From Cordylochernes scorpioides (taxonomy: Eukaryota; Arthropoda; Arachnida; Pseudoscorpiones; Chernetidae), in assembly GCA_030710605.1 (NCBI GenBank), contig CP092877.1:44934406-44998405 (forward strand): DNA of 64,000 nucleotides, given 5' to 3'. Below the pieces are notes generated by a model. The model worked only from the letters and a program-made list of their open reading frames with translations, searched no databases and was not told the origin of the DNA. How positions within the stretch are numbered: the first letter of the stretch is position 1; the number at the start of each line of letters is the position of its first letter. Positions 21,546-32,881 of this stretch are shown here, in pieces. The translations under genes were made by a program, and so were the position numbers.

Positions 21546-22364
21546 GCAAACACTTCGACAAGACACTGTACATATATGATGTAATATGTTTACATCATTG
21601 TTGGGTTCGTTTTGTGAAAAATGGCCCAACACCATCTTCCTCGATTTTGCACTTGAACATACCAGGGTTACCATGATTGGAAGTCGGGTCGAAGCGCATC
21701 ATCAGGCTTCTGCGACCGCTTCACCAAATATCAAACAATTGACGATGTATAACTATATTCACCCTGTCGTCCTCATATAAGTAGGAGAGTCAGATCTTAG
21801 CAGACTTCCCTGCATCGTCAAGCTTCTACGGTCGGACCTGTTCATTGATGAAACATAGGATGTATTAACAAACGTTACTGTCTGCTCCAAAATCCTTCTT
21901 TGTCGGAACTCATGCGTTCCCTCTGAGCCAAACGTCGCTCCCTTTCCAATTATACAGACGACAACTCCATTTTCGAAGAGAAGCTAAAACGTTACCTCAA
22001 GTAGGCGCTTTGCACAGGCTCGCGGTTCGGCTGAAGGCATTGCCGACTTTTTCGGCTTAAGAGACTCCCTTGGAGTCAAACATCTCTTTGGCGAGGATTG
22101 TGAAGATTTTATTTGATCCTTTGTGGATCTCATAAAATCAAAGCCTGTCGAGGACTGACGAGGGTCATTAGCCCGAAACCATGGTCTCCGGGTGGGTGCT
22201 TCTCAGTTTGCCAAAGCTGGTGTTGTGGATTTGTTACCGCTAGTTTGCGGAGACATTGAATAAATGGTGCCTAGTTGTTGGAATCTATTTTGACAGGAGA
22301 AGCGACCTTTATTTTTATAGATCATTATCCTCCTGGAAAATTTTTCATTTATATTTGTATATTA
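21546..22364. other. Unassigned region of moderate GC
   Basis: About 0.8 kb with broken frames only. The composition resembles decayed coding DNA, but no motif is recognisable. The last 90 bp (22275-22360, TTTTGACAGGAGAAGCGACC...) are related, partly inverted, to 24212-24295 on the other side of mariner 2. Confidence 0.35.
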
Positions 22365-22462
22365 AAAATAATAAGGGCATATCCTGACCAAAAGCACGTG
22401 TGCTTTTTAGTTGGCAGATGTACTTTTGGTCAGGATATGCCCTTATTATTTTTAATATCAAC
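22365..22462. repeat. Foldback, ~33-bp arms
   Basis: AATAATAAGGGCATATCCTG ACCAAAAG and its perfect inverted partner ending ATATGCCCTTATTATTTTT enclose a ~30-base loop. It is a short hairpin element or precursor-like structure; I see no gene around it. Confidence 0.85.
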
Positions 22463-22886
22463 ACCTGAACTTTTTATTTTTTCTATCGTTTTTTTTTTTT
22501 AAATATTTGTATATATATTCATATATAACATTAAAAAATACATTTAAAAGTAGTATAAAAGAGCATTTTATGACCCTTACATAAGTATTTTAGATGGCAA
22601 AGCACCATTTATAGCGGAACAAAAATACACTAAACTTAAGGTTTGTTTCATAATATTTGACCAACACAATTTCTTGATAAACCAAGAAAAGTCAACCACG
22701 TTGGTATTTCAGGCTGTTGACCCTTGTCAGCATGTTGCAAGCTGTACCTCAATAACCAAATCCTGAGCAATGAAGAAATGGGTATTTAATACTGAATTTG
22801 CATAATTACGTTGAAAATATGAAAAAAAAACAAGAATATTTTTTTTAAATATATTTTTTCTTATTATTTTTTTACATATATATATA

Positions 22887-24208
22887 CAAGGTGTGTCCAA
22901 TAAACAATGAGACTGGTCAAAAATAAAGAAAAATAGAATGATTAAAAATATTTTATTAGTATTTTTCAAAATAGTCCCCTCCCGCATCTATACATAATTT
23001 CCATCTCTTCTCCCATGATTTAAAACATTTAGAAAAGGCATCTTTCGGGATGTTCTTCAAGACCTTTTTCGAATCCGCTATGATGGACTCTCTAGTGTCA
23101 AATCTCCTTCCTTTTAGAGCCATTTTGAGTTTTGGAAAGAGAAAAAAATCATTTGGAGCTAGATCTGGGGAATAAAGAGGTTGTTGAAGTATTTGGATGC
23201 CGTGTTTAGCCAAATAAGTCAGTACAGATGTAGCGGTGTGTGGTGGTGCATTATCATGATGGATAATCCAATTTTTGGAACTCCACATTTCACTTCTTTT
23301 CAGACGAATTGATTGAATTGATTCACGTACAGTCTCATAATGTTTAAATAAGACTCCTTATTGATTGTTTGACCTTCCTCTAGATATTCATAATGCACAA
23401 TTCCCTTTGTGAAACGTGACCAATAAGACTTTGTTTTTTGACTTGCAAAGTCGGGATTTCTTCGTTCTTGGTTCATCTTTTCCTTTCCACTCCATGGATT
23501 GGCGTTTTGTTTCCGGGTCATACCCGTAAACCCATGTCTCGTCTCCAGTTATTACTTTTTCCTTCCAATTAGGGTTTTCTTCCACCATTTCAAGCCTTTT
23601 TTTTTTTGGAAACTTCAACGCGATTCTCCTTTTGTTGGATTGTGAGCATTTTAGGGACAAATTTTGAAGGTGTCTTCTTTAACTGCAAGTCTTCTTTAAT
23701 TATCGATCCAACTAATGATTTTGATATACCTGTTTCTTCCTCAATGTCCCGTAACCCTATTCGTGGATTTTCTTTTATCAAATTTGAAATTTGGCTCACC
23801 TTTTCAGGGTTCCTGTGCAGAATTGGACTCCAACACGCTTCTCATCTTTCACCGATTCCATTTCATTTTTAAATCGTGAAAACCATCTAAATGTGGTGGG
23901 CTTATTTACATTTTCATTTCCAAATGCCAATTTCAACAAATCTAAAGTTTCTGAAGCCGATTTCCCAATTTTGTAGCAAAATTTAATACAAATTCGTTGT
24001 TCGAATTTTCTATCCATTACAAATTAGAAGTTGTTATGCAAGGCGTTCTTTTTACAAGCTTACAATTTATCGACTGCGAGCGCAATCACGTGATGTGATA
24101 TACCGCAGTGTAGTTGAAGCTTTCTATTTTTTAATAGACTTTTTTTTTTAATTATCATTTCATTTTTCTTTGTTTTTGACCGGTCTCATTATTTATTGGA
24201 CACACCTT
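22887..24208 (-). mobile_element. mariner element 2 (D34D)
   Basis: A 1.32-kb DNA transposon with inverted ends CAAGGTGTGTCCAATAAACA (left) and the matching ...TTTATTGGACACACCTTA (right), flanked by TA. It belongs to a different subfamily from mariner 1: the TIRs share only CAAGGTGTG and the proteins differ clearly. The transposase on the minus strand is frameshifted. Confidence 0.92.
22956..24017 (-). pseudogene. mariner 2 transposase (frameshifted)
   Basis: Starts MDRKFEQRICIKFCYKIGKS (24017). A helix-turn-helix region with TTFRWFSRF and the second DNA-binding part ISKSLVGSII follow (23590-23799). The first catalytic Asp is in TGDETWVYGYDPETKRQS (23388-23660). The second and third are in HHDNAPPHTA and YSPDLAPNDFF (22956-23288) with 34 residues between them. 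It ends GGDYFEKY. All key acidic residues are present, but the protein is split over four frames. Confidence 0.9.
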
Positions 24209-24676
24209 ATATATAGAGACAAAGGTCGCCTCTCCCGTCAAAATGTTGTCTCCATAGATCAATTTCCTCCCGGCAAAATTTCCATCTGTATATACGTGTG
24301 TGGGGGAAAAAGTTTCAATCTTAATCACATTTAATAACTTTTTCCACATTCAGAGACAGACATCCCCCCTTTATTAAGATGATCATCATACTTATGGTCA
24401 ACACAAATATTTAATTGACATTTATTTTTAGTTGAAATGACTAGAAAAACAGATCTTACTGAACGTACATAGTACACAAACAATTATTCTTGATGTAAAA
24501 TATTTGTAACTTTTATGTCAATCAGAACTAAAACTTTTTTGAGCATTAGCTTTCGAATATTTTTATTAGTTTGATCCAAAAAAAAAAATTGTTCACTGTT
24601 ACTTCACATAAAACTGAAAATATTTCCATACCATTAAGTATTACTTGATTCATTGTTGGGCAAGGAAGACTTTTAA
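24209..24676. other. AT-rich spacer, no gene seen
   Basis: Between mariner 2 and the LINE. It includes the 24212-24295 segment related to 22275-22360. No coding or RNA gene is apparent. Confidence 0.35.
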
Positions 24677-26432
24677 TCAATTTTTAAAATCTTCTCTTGC
24701 AAGAAGCAATTGAAACAGTCTAAAAAATGCACAATTTGGATTATATATTATTCTATATACAGTTACGAGCGTCATGGCCTCTGTCACGGTTTGCTGGCGC
24801 CCTCCTATTGGTCGGCTACGATCACGCCACAGGATTTTGAGCCTATTTTTGGCTTTGCTTATCATGGTGCCAATATGTTTTTTAAAAGTGAGCGCAGGGT
24901 CGAATGTGACACCAAGATATCTTGGGGAATCTGAATATTGGAGTTTTGAATTATTTAAGGAAATATTTGGGGTCCAGTGGCGAAGGTGGTTGTTGATGGT
25001 GAAGAGGCCGATTTCAGATTTGCTGATGTTGATGGATAATTTTAGTTTCTGAGTTACCTTTTGCAGATTTTTCATAGCTTTATTCAGAGATTGTTCTGCA
25101 TCGGAGAGGTTGTTTTTGGAGACACAGATGATTATGTCATCTGCGTAAAGGGAAATTTTAGCTAGTGGTTTGATAAAAGCGTGTACATCATTTAGGTAAA
25201 TATTGAAGAGAATAGGGCTTAGGATTGATCTTTGGGGTAGACCTTGGTAAATACAAGTGGTTTTTGATTTGATGTTGTTGAAGTTGACCTGTATGGTGCG
25301 TTTGGATAGAAAATTGCTGATCCAACTCAGCATACTTCCCTCTATTCCAAGTTCGTCGAGTTTGAGAATTAGCTTTTCCTTCCAGACTCTGTCGAAGGCT
25401 TGAAAAAGGTCGATGAAGGCTGCTATAGTAGATTTTGTAGGAAGCTGTCCTGGATTTGTTGAACGAAGTAAAAGATTGAATCTTCTGTGCTTTGATATTT
25501 TTTAAAATCTCTTTGATGAGGGTCTAGTAGGTTGTTGAGGTTAAGATAAAAAGTTACCTATTGAGAATCATGTGTTCCATGATTTTGCAGGGAATAGAGG
25601 TCAGAGAGATAGGTCTGTAATTGGTTGGGTGGTTCTCAAGCTTGCCTGGTTTGTGGATGGGGATAATTGTGGCATGTTTCCACTCTTTAGGGAGGGTAGA
25701 CAAGCTCCAACTGTAATTGAAAATGCTTAAGAGTTCTAGTTTGGCATGGGAACTGAGGTTTTTCAACATGGGTCCAGTGATGTTGTCTGGACCAGGAGCT
25801 TTTGTAGGGTCAAGATGACTCAAAGCTTCGTCCAGTTCATGCTCTTGAAAAGGTTTACTGAAAATGTTGTGGCAGGGTTTGTATTTTGCAAGGTTTCTGG
25901 TGAGCCTAGATTTTCTAGCTATTATTTTATCCTGTAAATTAAAATTAAGTTTTGTGGTGGAGCTGAAATGGTGGGCAAAATAATTTGCAAGGCTGTATTT
26001 GTCTGTGAGGGGATTTCCAGAATTATCCTTGAAGGTATTTGAGCTGCTGTGAGATGGAGTGTCCTGATTGAGGGCATGTAGTAGTCTCCATAGTTTTGTG
26101 TCGCTGGTTTTTGGGTCAATTGAAGAGCAGTGTTCAATCCACTTATTCTGTTTGATTTGGTCGGCCTTAAGCTTAATTTTTGCAGCAAGGTGATTGTAAT
26201 CTCTGATGAGGAGGGTGTTGTTGTTCACAATGAGGTCTTGGTAAACTTGGTTCCTATCTTCTATTTCATCTTTCAAAAGATCTAGTACCTCTCTATATCC
26301 AGGAATGTAGAATTTTCTGTTTCCTCTGGGGATATTTTGTTTGGCAGAAATTAGGACTGCAGACTTCCAGTTCTTCCACCTGTCTTCCAAAGAGGAATTT
26401 GGTGGGATTTTGCTGAGAAGACTATCTAACAA
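24677..26432 (-). pseudogene. LINE reverse transcriptase (two frames)
   Basis: The first part (25554-26432) holds the linker, KAPGPDNITGPMLK and NYRPISLTSIPCKIMEHMIL. A gap of about 220 bp contains the next motif (AFIDLFQAFDRVW-like) in broken frames. The second part (24677-25333) holds GLPQRSILSPILFNIYLND and LYADDIIICVS; the catalytic FADD/YADD motif is intact as YADD. The extreme C-terminus is unrelated sequence after the deletion point. Confidence 0.8.
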
Positions 26433-26603
26433 TGTTTTTAATTAAAATACAGGAGGTTTTCTTATAGTTCCAGAAAAGTCTTTGTGAAGATTTTGGGAGG
26501 GAGGTGAAGATTTCTGTTAGCAGAGGAAGATGGTCGCTTCCGATGCTTTTCAGGGTGCTGTTTTTTATGAACTGTTGCATAGATGGAGAGGTGATGGTGA
26601 GAT

Positions 26604-27143
26604 CTAGTGTTTGCTGAGTTCCATAGGAGTGAGAGATGTAGGTAGGACCATGGGACACAATTGTGAGGTTTTGTCATCAATGAAGGTGCTGAGGATAGAG
26701 CCCTCAGTGTTTTTGAGGCAACAGCCCAAAGATTGATGCTTGCTGTTGAAGTCTCCAAGGATGAGTATATTGGGGTCAAGTAGGTGTGCAATTAAGTCTA
26801 GTTCTGAGCCTGGTTTTTGGGGTGGGTGATGATTATTCACAATTGTTAGGGGTCTCTGATTGGGTAGGTGTATTTTGAAGGCCTGTAGTTCAGTATGAGT
26901 TGTTGAAGGAGTGCCAATTTCTTCAAAGGAAAGGTCTTTGATGAGGGTCAGGAGCCCTCCTCCTCCATCTGCTGAAGGCCTGTCTTTTCTCAGTATTTTG
27001 AAGCCCTTTACCTTAAAAAGGTGGTTGGGCTTAAGCTTGGTTTCTTGCAGACAAATGATATTAGCACTTTTGGAATCCGCCAGTGATAATATCTCGTCCA
27101 GTTTAACCTTGCTCTTATTAGTAGATATTCCATTGATATGCAT
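26604..27143 (-). pseudogene. LINE endonuclease (AP-type) domain
   Basis: Nicks target DNA to prime reverse transcription. Visible motifs: NIICLQETKL (catalytic Glu), GGGGLLTLI and LILGDFNSKHQSLGC (the GDFN motif of AP endonucleases). The frame shifts near 26610, so the C-terminal part with the expected SDH motif (GSDHLPLLTEIF) is read in another frame at 26422-26658. Confidence 0.82.
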
Positions 27144-27215
27144 TTCACAAACCAGAAACTTAATTTCTTCTTTCTTTTCATGATGGTTGTGAATTCCTTA
27201 ACTTTAATGGAGTTA

Positions 27216-27538
27216 TTTTTTTGCTTATCCCTAGTACACATGGTACAGGCCATGATATTCATGATGGGTTGAAGTTGGCGACTGCTTTTACTATAAGTGC
27301 ATCAAATGTCTACACATGTGAAAAGCAGTTCGACTTTGCGCTTACAAATGTGCCAGAGCCCCGTTTGGTTACTTGCACTCGCTGGTGGGGTTAGACTTTG
27401 CAAGAATCGGGGGCCATTGGAGCATTTAAAAAAATAAAAATAAAAAAAATATATAAAAAAAAAAAAAAAAAAAAAAAAAAGCGCCCGGGTCGTAGCGGAC
27501 GAAAACCAACGGTTTAGACCATCCTTCCACCGACCCCC
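27216..27538 (-). mobile_element. tRNA-derived SINE, copy 1
   Basis: The head at the right end reads (minus strand) GGGGGTCGGTGGAAGGATGG, then a tRNA-like part with A-box- and B-box-like motifs, an A-rich internal stretch, a ~200-bp body and a terminal A-run at the left. The interval 27199-27538 is flanked by an 18-bp direct repeat TGATGGTTGTGAATTCCT (27181-27198 and 27539-27556), the target duplication. The internal poly-A has expanded to about 30 bases in this copy. Confidence 0.85.
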
Positions 27539-27688
27539 TGATGGTTGTGAATTCCTGCAATGAAGTTGTAGTGGAACTAAACCAAGGAATTTTTTTTTTT
27601 TTTTTACTTATCCTTTTAGTCTAAATTAGACAAGATCTTGGAGGTCGTGCTCGTAAAGAAGCTCAATGAGGAATGAGGAAGTTGATAT

Positions 27689-27883
27689 TGTCATAACCAA
27701 AAATGTACATAGCTTGTAACTGTAAAGCTTGGCAAGTACGTTACATTCTCTGCGCACGCTCGAGAGTTAACTCTGTTTATCTCTATTTCTTTTTATCCCT
27801 CAAACTTATTCACTATTTAAAGTTATCTAATAAACTATTATTTTATTCTATCCAAACGACTCGTCACCTTCATTACTGTGACA
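27689..27883 (+). repeat. gypsy-1 5' LTR
   Basis: Starts TGTCATAACC and ends TGTGACA with a short inverted TGTCA/TGACA. It contains an AATAAA-like signal (TCTAATAAACT) in its second half. It matches the right LTR apart from a few bases and a GC-repeat length difference. Confidence 0.92.
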
Positions 27884-28078
27884 TTCTGGTGGAGACAAGC
27901 TGGATCATCCCTTCGCTGCCCAAGCTATAAGAAGTCGTAGAATCCAAGGATTAAACCCATTGGAATATTCTAAGATGCAACATGAAGGAAGAGAGACCCC
28001 ACAGGGTGAGTACCACTTCAAACATATTAGAAACCCTTCTATATTTTCGGGGAACCGGGCCAAAGCCCGGAGAAGTGG

Positions 28079-29148
28079 TTGAAAGAGTACCATCGTGTAG
28101 CTCGCTACAACTGCTGGGACACTTCCATGTGCCTAGCAAATGTTTACTTCTTCCTCTCAGGAACGGCCAAAGTCTGGTTCGAGAATGTAGAGGAACAAAT
28201 AACCTCATGGGAACTTTTTGAGACAATGTTGTCTCAGGCCTTTGGGCATTACGCAAGCAAAAAAGATCAAATTTTAGAAAAACTAAAAGCCAGGGCCCAA
28301 GGAAAGGGAGAGTCTAGTGAGGCGTATATTCAAGACGTCCTCTATTTATGTCGGCAAATTAATCCCAACATGAATGAAAATGAAAAAGTTGCTCATTTAG
28401 TCAAGGGGGTCTCTGAGGTATTTTACAGGGCAATTGTAACCTTTGAAATTGCCACCACCGAGGAGTTTATAAGGTGGTGTCGAAAAATCGAACTATCTCA
28501 AAAGAAGCGTGTGAATACGCTGATAGTTTTTGACAGACTACCGAATGCTGCCGCCATCAACCCAGCAGAATCGGAATCTATGGAGGACCTCATTAGACGT
28601 ATCGTCCGAGAAGAAATCCACCATGCATTGAATCCCGAGCCAGCCACTCTCAAACCATCTTCCCTGGATCTAATTATTCGAGAGGAAGTTGAAAGGAACC
28701 TGTCTGCAATTTCGCAGCCCGTTCAAACGCCAATGCCACGACAGCAGTACTCTAACCGACCCCAAATATTCAGATGCCACGACAGCTGTTCCTGAACCAA
28801 AGAACACCGGCACCCAACCAGACACCACCACAGAGAAGAACTGATGAATGGAGGACACACGAAAACGTTCCAATATGTTTCCATTGCGGTCGCCCGGGAC
28901 ATGTAGCCCGATATTGCCGAGACAGAAGGCGTGTTTTCGAGGAAGCCAGGGTAAAGAGGCCGACCTACTCCAATAATTACAACACCTGGTTCAATCAAAA
29001 TGCCGAAGAAGTTGAGTTTGTAGATCGCCGCTTTCGAAACCCGTCGCCCTATCCTGGCCGTGGAAGATCCCCCTCAAGACGAAATGCAACGCCGTCACCC
29101 TCTCGTCGATCCAGTCAATCTCCTCGCCGCCTAAGCCAGGGAAACTAA
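28079..29148 (+). pseudogene. gypsy-1 Gag with CCHC zinc knuckle
   Basis: The capsid part (28079-28795) contains VYFFLSGTAKVWFEN and TSWELFETMLSQAFG, the retrotransposon Gag signature. A shift near 28780 leads to 28774-29148, with CFHCGRPGHVARYC, a perfect C-x2-C-x4-H-x4-C nucleic-acid-binding knuckle, and an Arg/Ser-rich tail. The N-terminal part upstream of 28079 is in another frame. Confidence 0.82.
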
Positions 29149-29220
29149 GGAGAGCGACCGAGACTGGAGGTAAGGCCGCTGACAAAAGTAGAAATCCTCC
29201 CTCTATTATAACTGCGAACA

Positions 29221-29778
29221 TGAAACGGAACTACGTTGGTATCATCATAAATGGACAGAATGTTGAGGCCTTAGTCGAATCTGGAGCCGATTATTCCGTA
29301 ATCTCGGAAAATTTTCGCTGATATTTGAAAATTCCCTTCTTTGCAGAAAAAGGGCCTGTACTGAGAGTCACCAATAGGAAGCATATCAAAACTCTGGGGC
29401 GCTGCAACTTAAAAGTGTCGTTTGAAAAACTTGAGATTTTATTTTACTTTTGTTGTCTTCTCTGAATGTAGCCATCACATAATCCTTGGTCTTGATTTAT
29501 TTCGAGCCACTAGTGCAGTGATTGATTGTGGAAAAGGTGAAATACATTTGAAGGAAAGCGTGAACGACGGCCTAGAAGATCTGCCTACACATGCATTAGA
29601 AGACTGGTTTATTCCAGCTCGCTCAATTAAGAAAATCACGGTTATTAACGAAGATATTCGAGGCGGAAAAGATCTAATGATAGAAGGAAGCAAAGATCTC
29701 ATCTTAAAAAAAGAATTGGTCATACCATCATCCATAATTAACTCCCATCACGGGCAGAGGGGAGATATGGGTAACTAA
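29221..29778 (+). pseudogene. gypsy-1 protease region
   Basis: The aspartic-protease active site reads EALVESGADYSVIS: the catalytic Asp of D-S/T-G is Glu. A TGA follows at about 29321 and another shift before the flap region. The later half (29422-29778) contains HHIILGLDLFRATSAVID, the conserved C-terminal ILG-D motif of retropepsins. Non-functional. Confidence 0.7.
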
Positions 29779-30099
29779 TGGGACTTCTCAGAATCAAATA
29801 ATCCCAGCTGGTATGCTTGTAGGATACCTGAGGAAAATTGGAAGTAGCGGAATCTACAGTGTTGACACAGCCGAAGACGATAAAACTCAATCAAACATTA
29901 AGAGTGAGGATAGACGCCAACAAATCTTATCTCTGGTAGACGAGAGATTAGATAAAGAACAAAAGTCAATGATTGCAGAATGTCTAGAAAAGTACTCGGA
30001 GGTTTTTGATTTTGAGAGAAAATCCTTCAGTACAACCTCCAATGTGAAACATAAAATCGACACCTCAGACAGCCGTCCTATTAAACAATGACCATACCG

Positions 30100-31761
30100 G
30101 GTGTCTCCTGTCGAAAGACGAGCTATACAAAGTGAAGTCGATAAAATGATAAAGATGGGAATTGTACAACCGTCCGAAAGTCCTTGGTCGTCTCCAGTAG
30201 TTTTGGTTAAAAAGAAAGATGGGTCCTGGAGATTTTGCGTATAGACTACCGAAAGCTTAACAAGGTCACCAAAAAGGATGTGTATCCTTTACCTAGAAAA
30301 GATGATGTTTTGGATAGCTTAACAGGAGCTAAATTCTTTTCCAGCATGGACCTACGTACAGGATACTGGCAGATAGAAATCGATGAGGAAGATCGGGAGA
30401 AGACAGCTTTCATCACCCCTGATGGCTTATATGAGTTCCGGGTGATGCCCTTCGGTCTATGCAACGCACCGGCAACATTCGAAAGAATGATGGACAAGCT
30501 ACTAGCAGGATTGAAATGGACAATTTGTCTTTGTTATTTAGACGATATAATTGTTTATGCTACATCCTTTAAAGAACATATTGAACGCCTAGGGAAAGTT
30601 CTCAGATGCATCCAGCAAGCGGGCTTGTGTATTAATCATGAGAAGTGCCGTTTTGGGTCAAGAGAAATCAAAGTGTTAGGACATCTGGTTACAGAAAGCG
30701 GCATTCGCCCTGATCCCGACAAAATTGAAGCAATTACAAATTTCCAGACTCCAAAAACAGCAACTGAAGTAAGAAGCTTCATGGGATTGTGTTCATATTA
30801 CAGGCGATTTGTGAAGGATTTTGCAAATAAAGCAAAGCCGTTACACGACCTCCTGAGGAATAACGTGAAGTTCTTTTGGTCTAACGAACAAGAACAATCT
30901 TTCCAAATATTAAAATCAGCCCTAACTACCGATCCTGTGCTTGGCCATTTTAAGGAAGATGCTGAGACACTTGTACATACAGACCTGAGTGGATATGGCG
31001 TCGGAGCAGTGTTGACCCAACTGGTAGGAGGAAAAGAAAAGCCTATCGCCTATGCATCAAGAACCCTTAACACCGCAGAAAGAAATTATTCCACGACGGA
31101 GAAGGAATGCCTGGCTGTAGTTTGGGCCATTTACAAGTTCAGACCATATTTGTTTGGAAAACACTTCACCGTCGTCTCCGACCATCATTCCCTGTGTTGG
31201 CTAGCTAATGTAAAGGATTCATCGGGAAGGCTAGCCAGATGGGCCTTGCGACTTCAAGAGTTTGACATATCTATTGTGTATAAGAATGGTAAAAGACACC
31301 AAGATGAAGATTGCCTCTCAAGAAGTCCTCTCCCCCAATCCAACGAAGATAACATACCAGAATTGTCTTCAATTACCGACATAAGAAAAGAGCAGAGAAG
31401 CGATGTCCAGACCAAAAAAATAATTCAGGAAATTGATTCCAAAAGTGAAAGTGGATACAAAATAATCGATGGGATCCTCTACCGCAAAAACTACGATCCC
31501 ATGGGCAAACCTTGGCTCTTAGTAGTGCCCAAACAAATGAGGGTTGACATTTTGAGTGAAGCCCACGATGCACCAATGGCGGGACACCTGGGATTTGCAA
31601 AAACATACGACCACATTAGAAGAAAATATTTCTGGCCCGGCTTGCATAGATCTGTGCGACAATATGTGGCTCATTGTCGAGAATGTCAACGGCGAAAAGG
31701 TTCTACCGAATGTCCACCAGGACAACTTGTGCCAATTCTGCCGGTTGCACAACCTTTTTAG
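30100..31761 (+). pseudogene. gypsy-1 reverse transcriptase, RNase H and integrase N-terminus
   Basis: After a TAG at 30241 the frame stays open for 508 codons (30235-31761). RT motifs: SSMDLRTGYWQIEI, FGLCNAPATFERMMD and CYLDDIIVYA (catalytic YLDD intact). RNase H follows (HTDLSGYGVGAVL, STTEKECLAVVWAI, VSDHHSLCWL), then the integrase HHCC zinc finger (H...H...CRECQRRKG). The first RT motif (SPWSSPVVLVKKKDGSWRFCV) lies upstream of the stop. The frame closes with TAG at 31759. Confidence 0.9.
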
Positions 31762-32433
31762 AAAATAGGGATAGATTTGTTAGGAAGATTCCCTACCTCG
31801 AACGATGGCAATAAATGGACCGTGGTCGCGACAGACTATCTAACAAGGTATGCTATGACCAAAGCCATACCAAATGTAAGTTCGGAAGAAGTTGGAAAAT
31901 TTATAGTAGATGTGATCCTTAAACATGGAGCCCCCAAAGAATTGATTTCAGACCGAGGTCGAACGTTTATATCTCACACAATAAGGGAGATTAACAACCT
32001 CTGTGGAACCGCACATCGCTTTACTTCTGCCTACCACCCCCAAACAAATGGCCTGACCGAGAGACTCAACAAGACACTTGGTGACATGCTGTCTATGTAT
32101 GTTGACGTAGACCAAAGAAACTGGGACTCAGTTCTCCCTTACGTAACTTTTGTCTATAACACCGCCAAACAGGAAACCACGGGGTTTAGCCCTTTCTATC
32201 TTGTACATGGACGCGATGTCGAGACCCCATTGGACACCATCCTGACGTATAGAGAGGAAGCCAATCTGGAAGACTACGTGGAGTGTTTGGTCACAAATGC
32301 CGAGGACGCATGCCAGCTGGCCCGTTTGAACATTTTGAAGGCGCAAGAAAGACAAATCTTGATACGACCAAAGCCACAGACCTGTCCAGTATCGCGCGGA
32401 AGACCTTGTGTGGATGTACACACCTGTGCATAA
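31762..32433 (+). pseudogene. gypsy-1 integrase core
   Basis: Continues in frame after the TAG at 31759. The acidic triad is visible as VATDYLTRY, LISDRGRTF and QTNGLTERLNK (D, D, E). The frame shifts near 32390; the C-terminal region (KRYFGPYKVVRQLSEVTYEV, about 32457-32520) follows in another frame. Confidence 0.88.
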
Positions 32434-32682
32434 ACAAGGGCTGTCGGAGAAGCTACTTAAAAGATACTTCGGCCCCTATAAAGTTGTGAGACAACTGTCT
32501 GAAGTAACTTATGAAGTAGAGGCCTTGGAGAGGAGACCCTGACAACGGAATATCAAAGACATCGTCCACGTCCTGCAGATGAAACCATACAGAAGCCCAG
32601 AAGAACAAACACAGGACTGATTTCAGAGTGAATTTTTTTTTTTTAAGCAGCGGGTCGCTGCTTATTTTTGAAAAGGGGAGTA

Positions 32683-32881
32683 TGTCATAACCAAAAATGT
32701 ACATAGCTTGTAACTGTAAAGCTTGGCAAGTACGTTACATTCTCTGCGCGCGCGCGCTCGAGAGTTAACTCTATTTATCTCTATTTCTTTTTATCCCTCA
32801 AACTTATTCACTATTCAAAGTTATCTAATAAACTATTATTTTATTCTATTCAAACGACTCGTCACCTTCATTACTGTGACA
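32683..32881 (+). repeat. gypsy-1 3' LTR
   Basis: Partner of 27689-27883; it carries an expanded GCGCGCGCGC run. It is followed by ATAT, the target duplication. Confidence 0.92.

Larger units (their letters stand above)
24677..27180 (-). mobile_element. LINE (I/Jockey-like), 3'-deleted and decayed
   Basis: A non-LTR retrotransposon on the minus strand with an AP-type endonuclease (26604-27143) and RT (24677-26432) in one continuous but frameshifted coding region. The reading breaks off at about 24740 after the RT thumb (RLKIL...), so the RNase H and 3' end found in the relative at 58617-61318 are missing. The RT is clearly related to that copy (shared APGPD, YRPISLTSI, C.LMEK.IL), so both belong to one clade. 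Confidence 0.85.
27689..32881 (+). mobile_element. Ty3/gypsy retrotransposon 1
   Basis: A 5.19-kb element with LTRs of 195 and 199 bp (TGTCATAACC...ACTGTGACA) and a 4-bp ATAT target duplication. A TGGTGGAGACAAGC primer-binding-like site follows the left LTR, and a purine tract AAAAGGGGAGTA precedes the right LTR. Inside are Gag with a zinc knuckle, protease, RT with YLDD, RNase H and integrase in gypsy order. At least four stops or frameshifts (near 29321, 30090, 30241, 31759) and a changed protease active site show it is dead. Confidence 0.93.

Noticed and set aside
21294-21676. Repeated Pro/Ser/Arg-rich frames on both strands
   Set aside because: Produced by the 56-62-bp tandem repeat; no start, splice or domain support.
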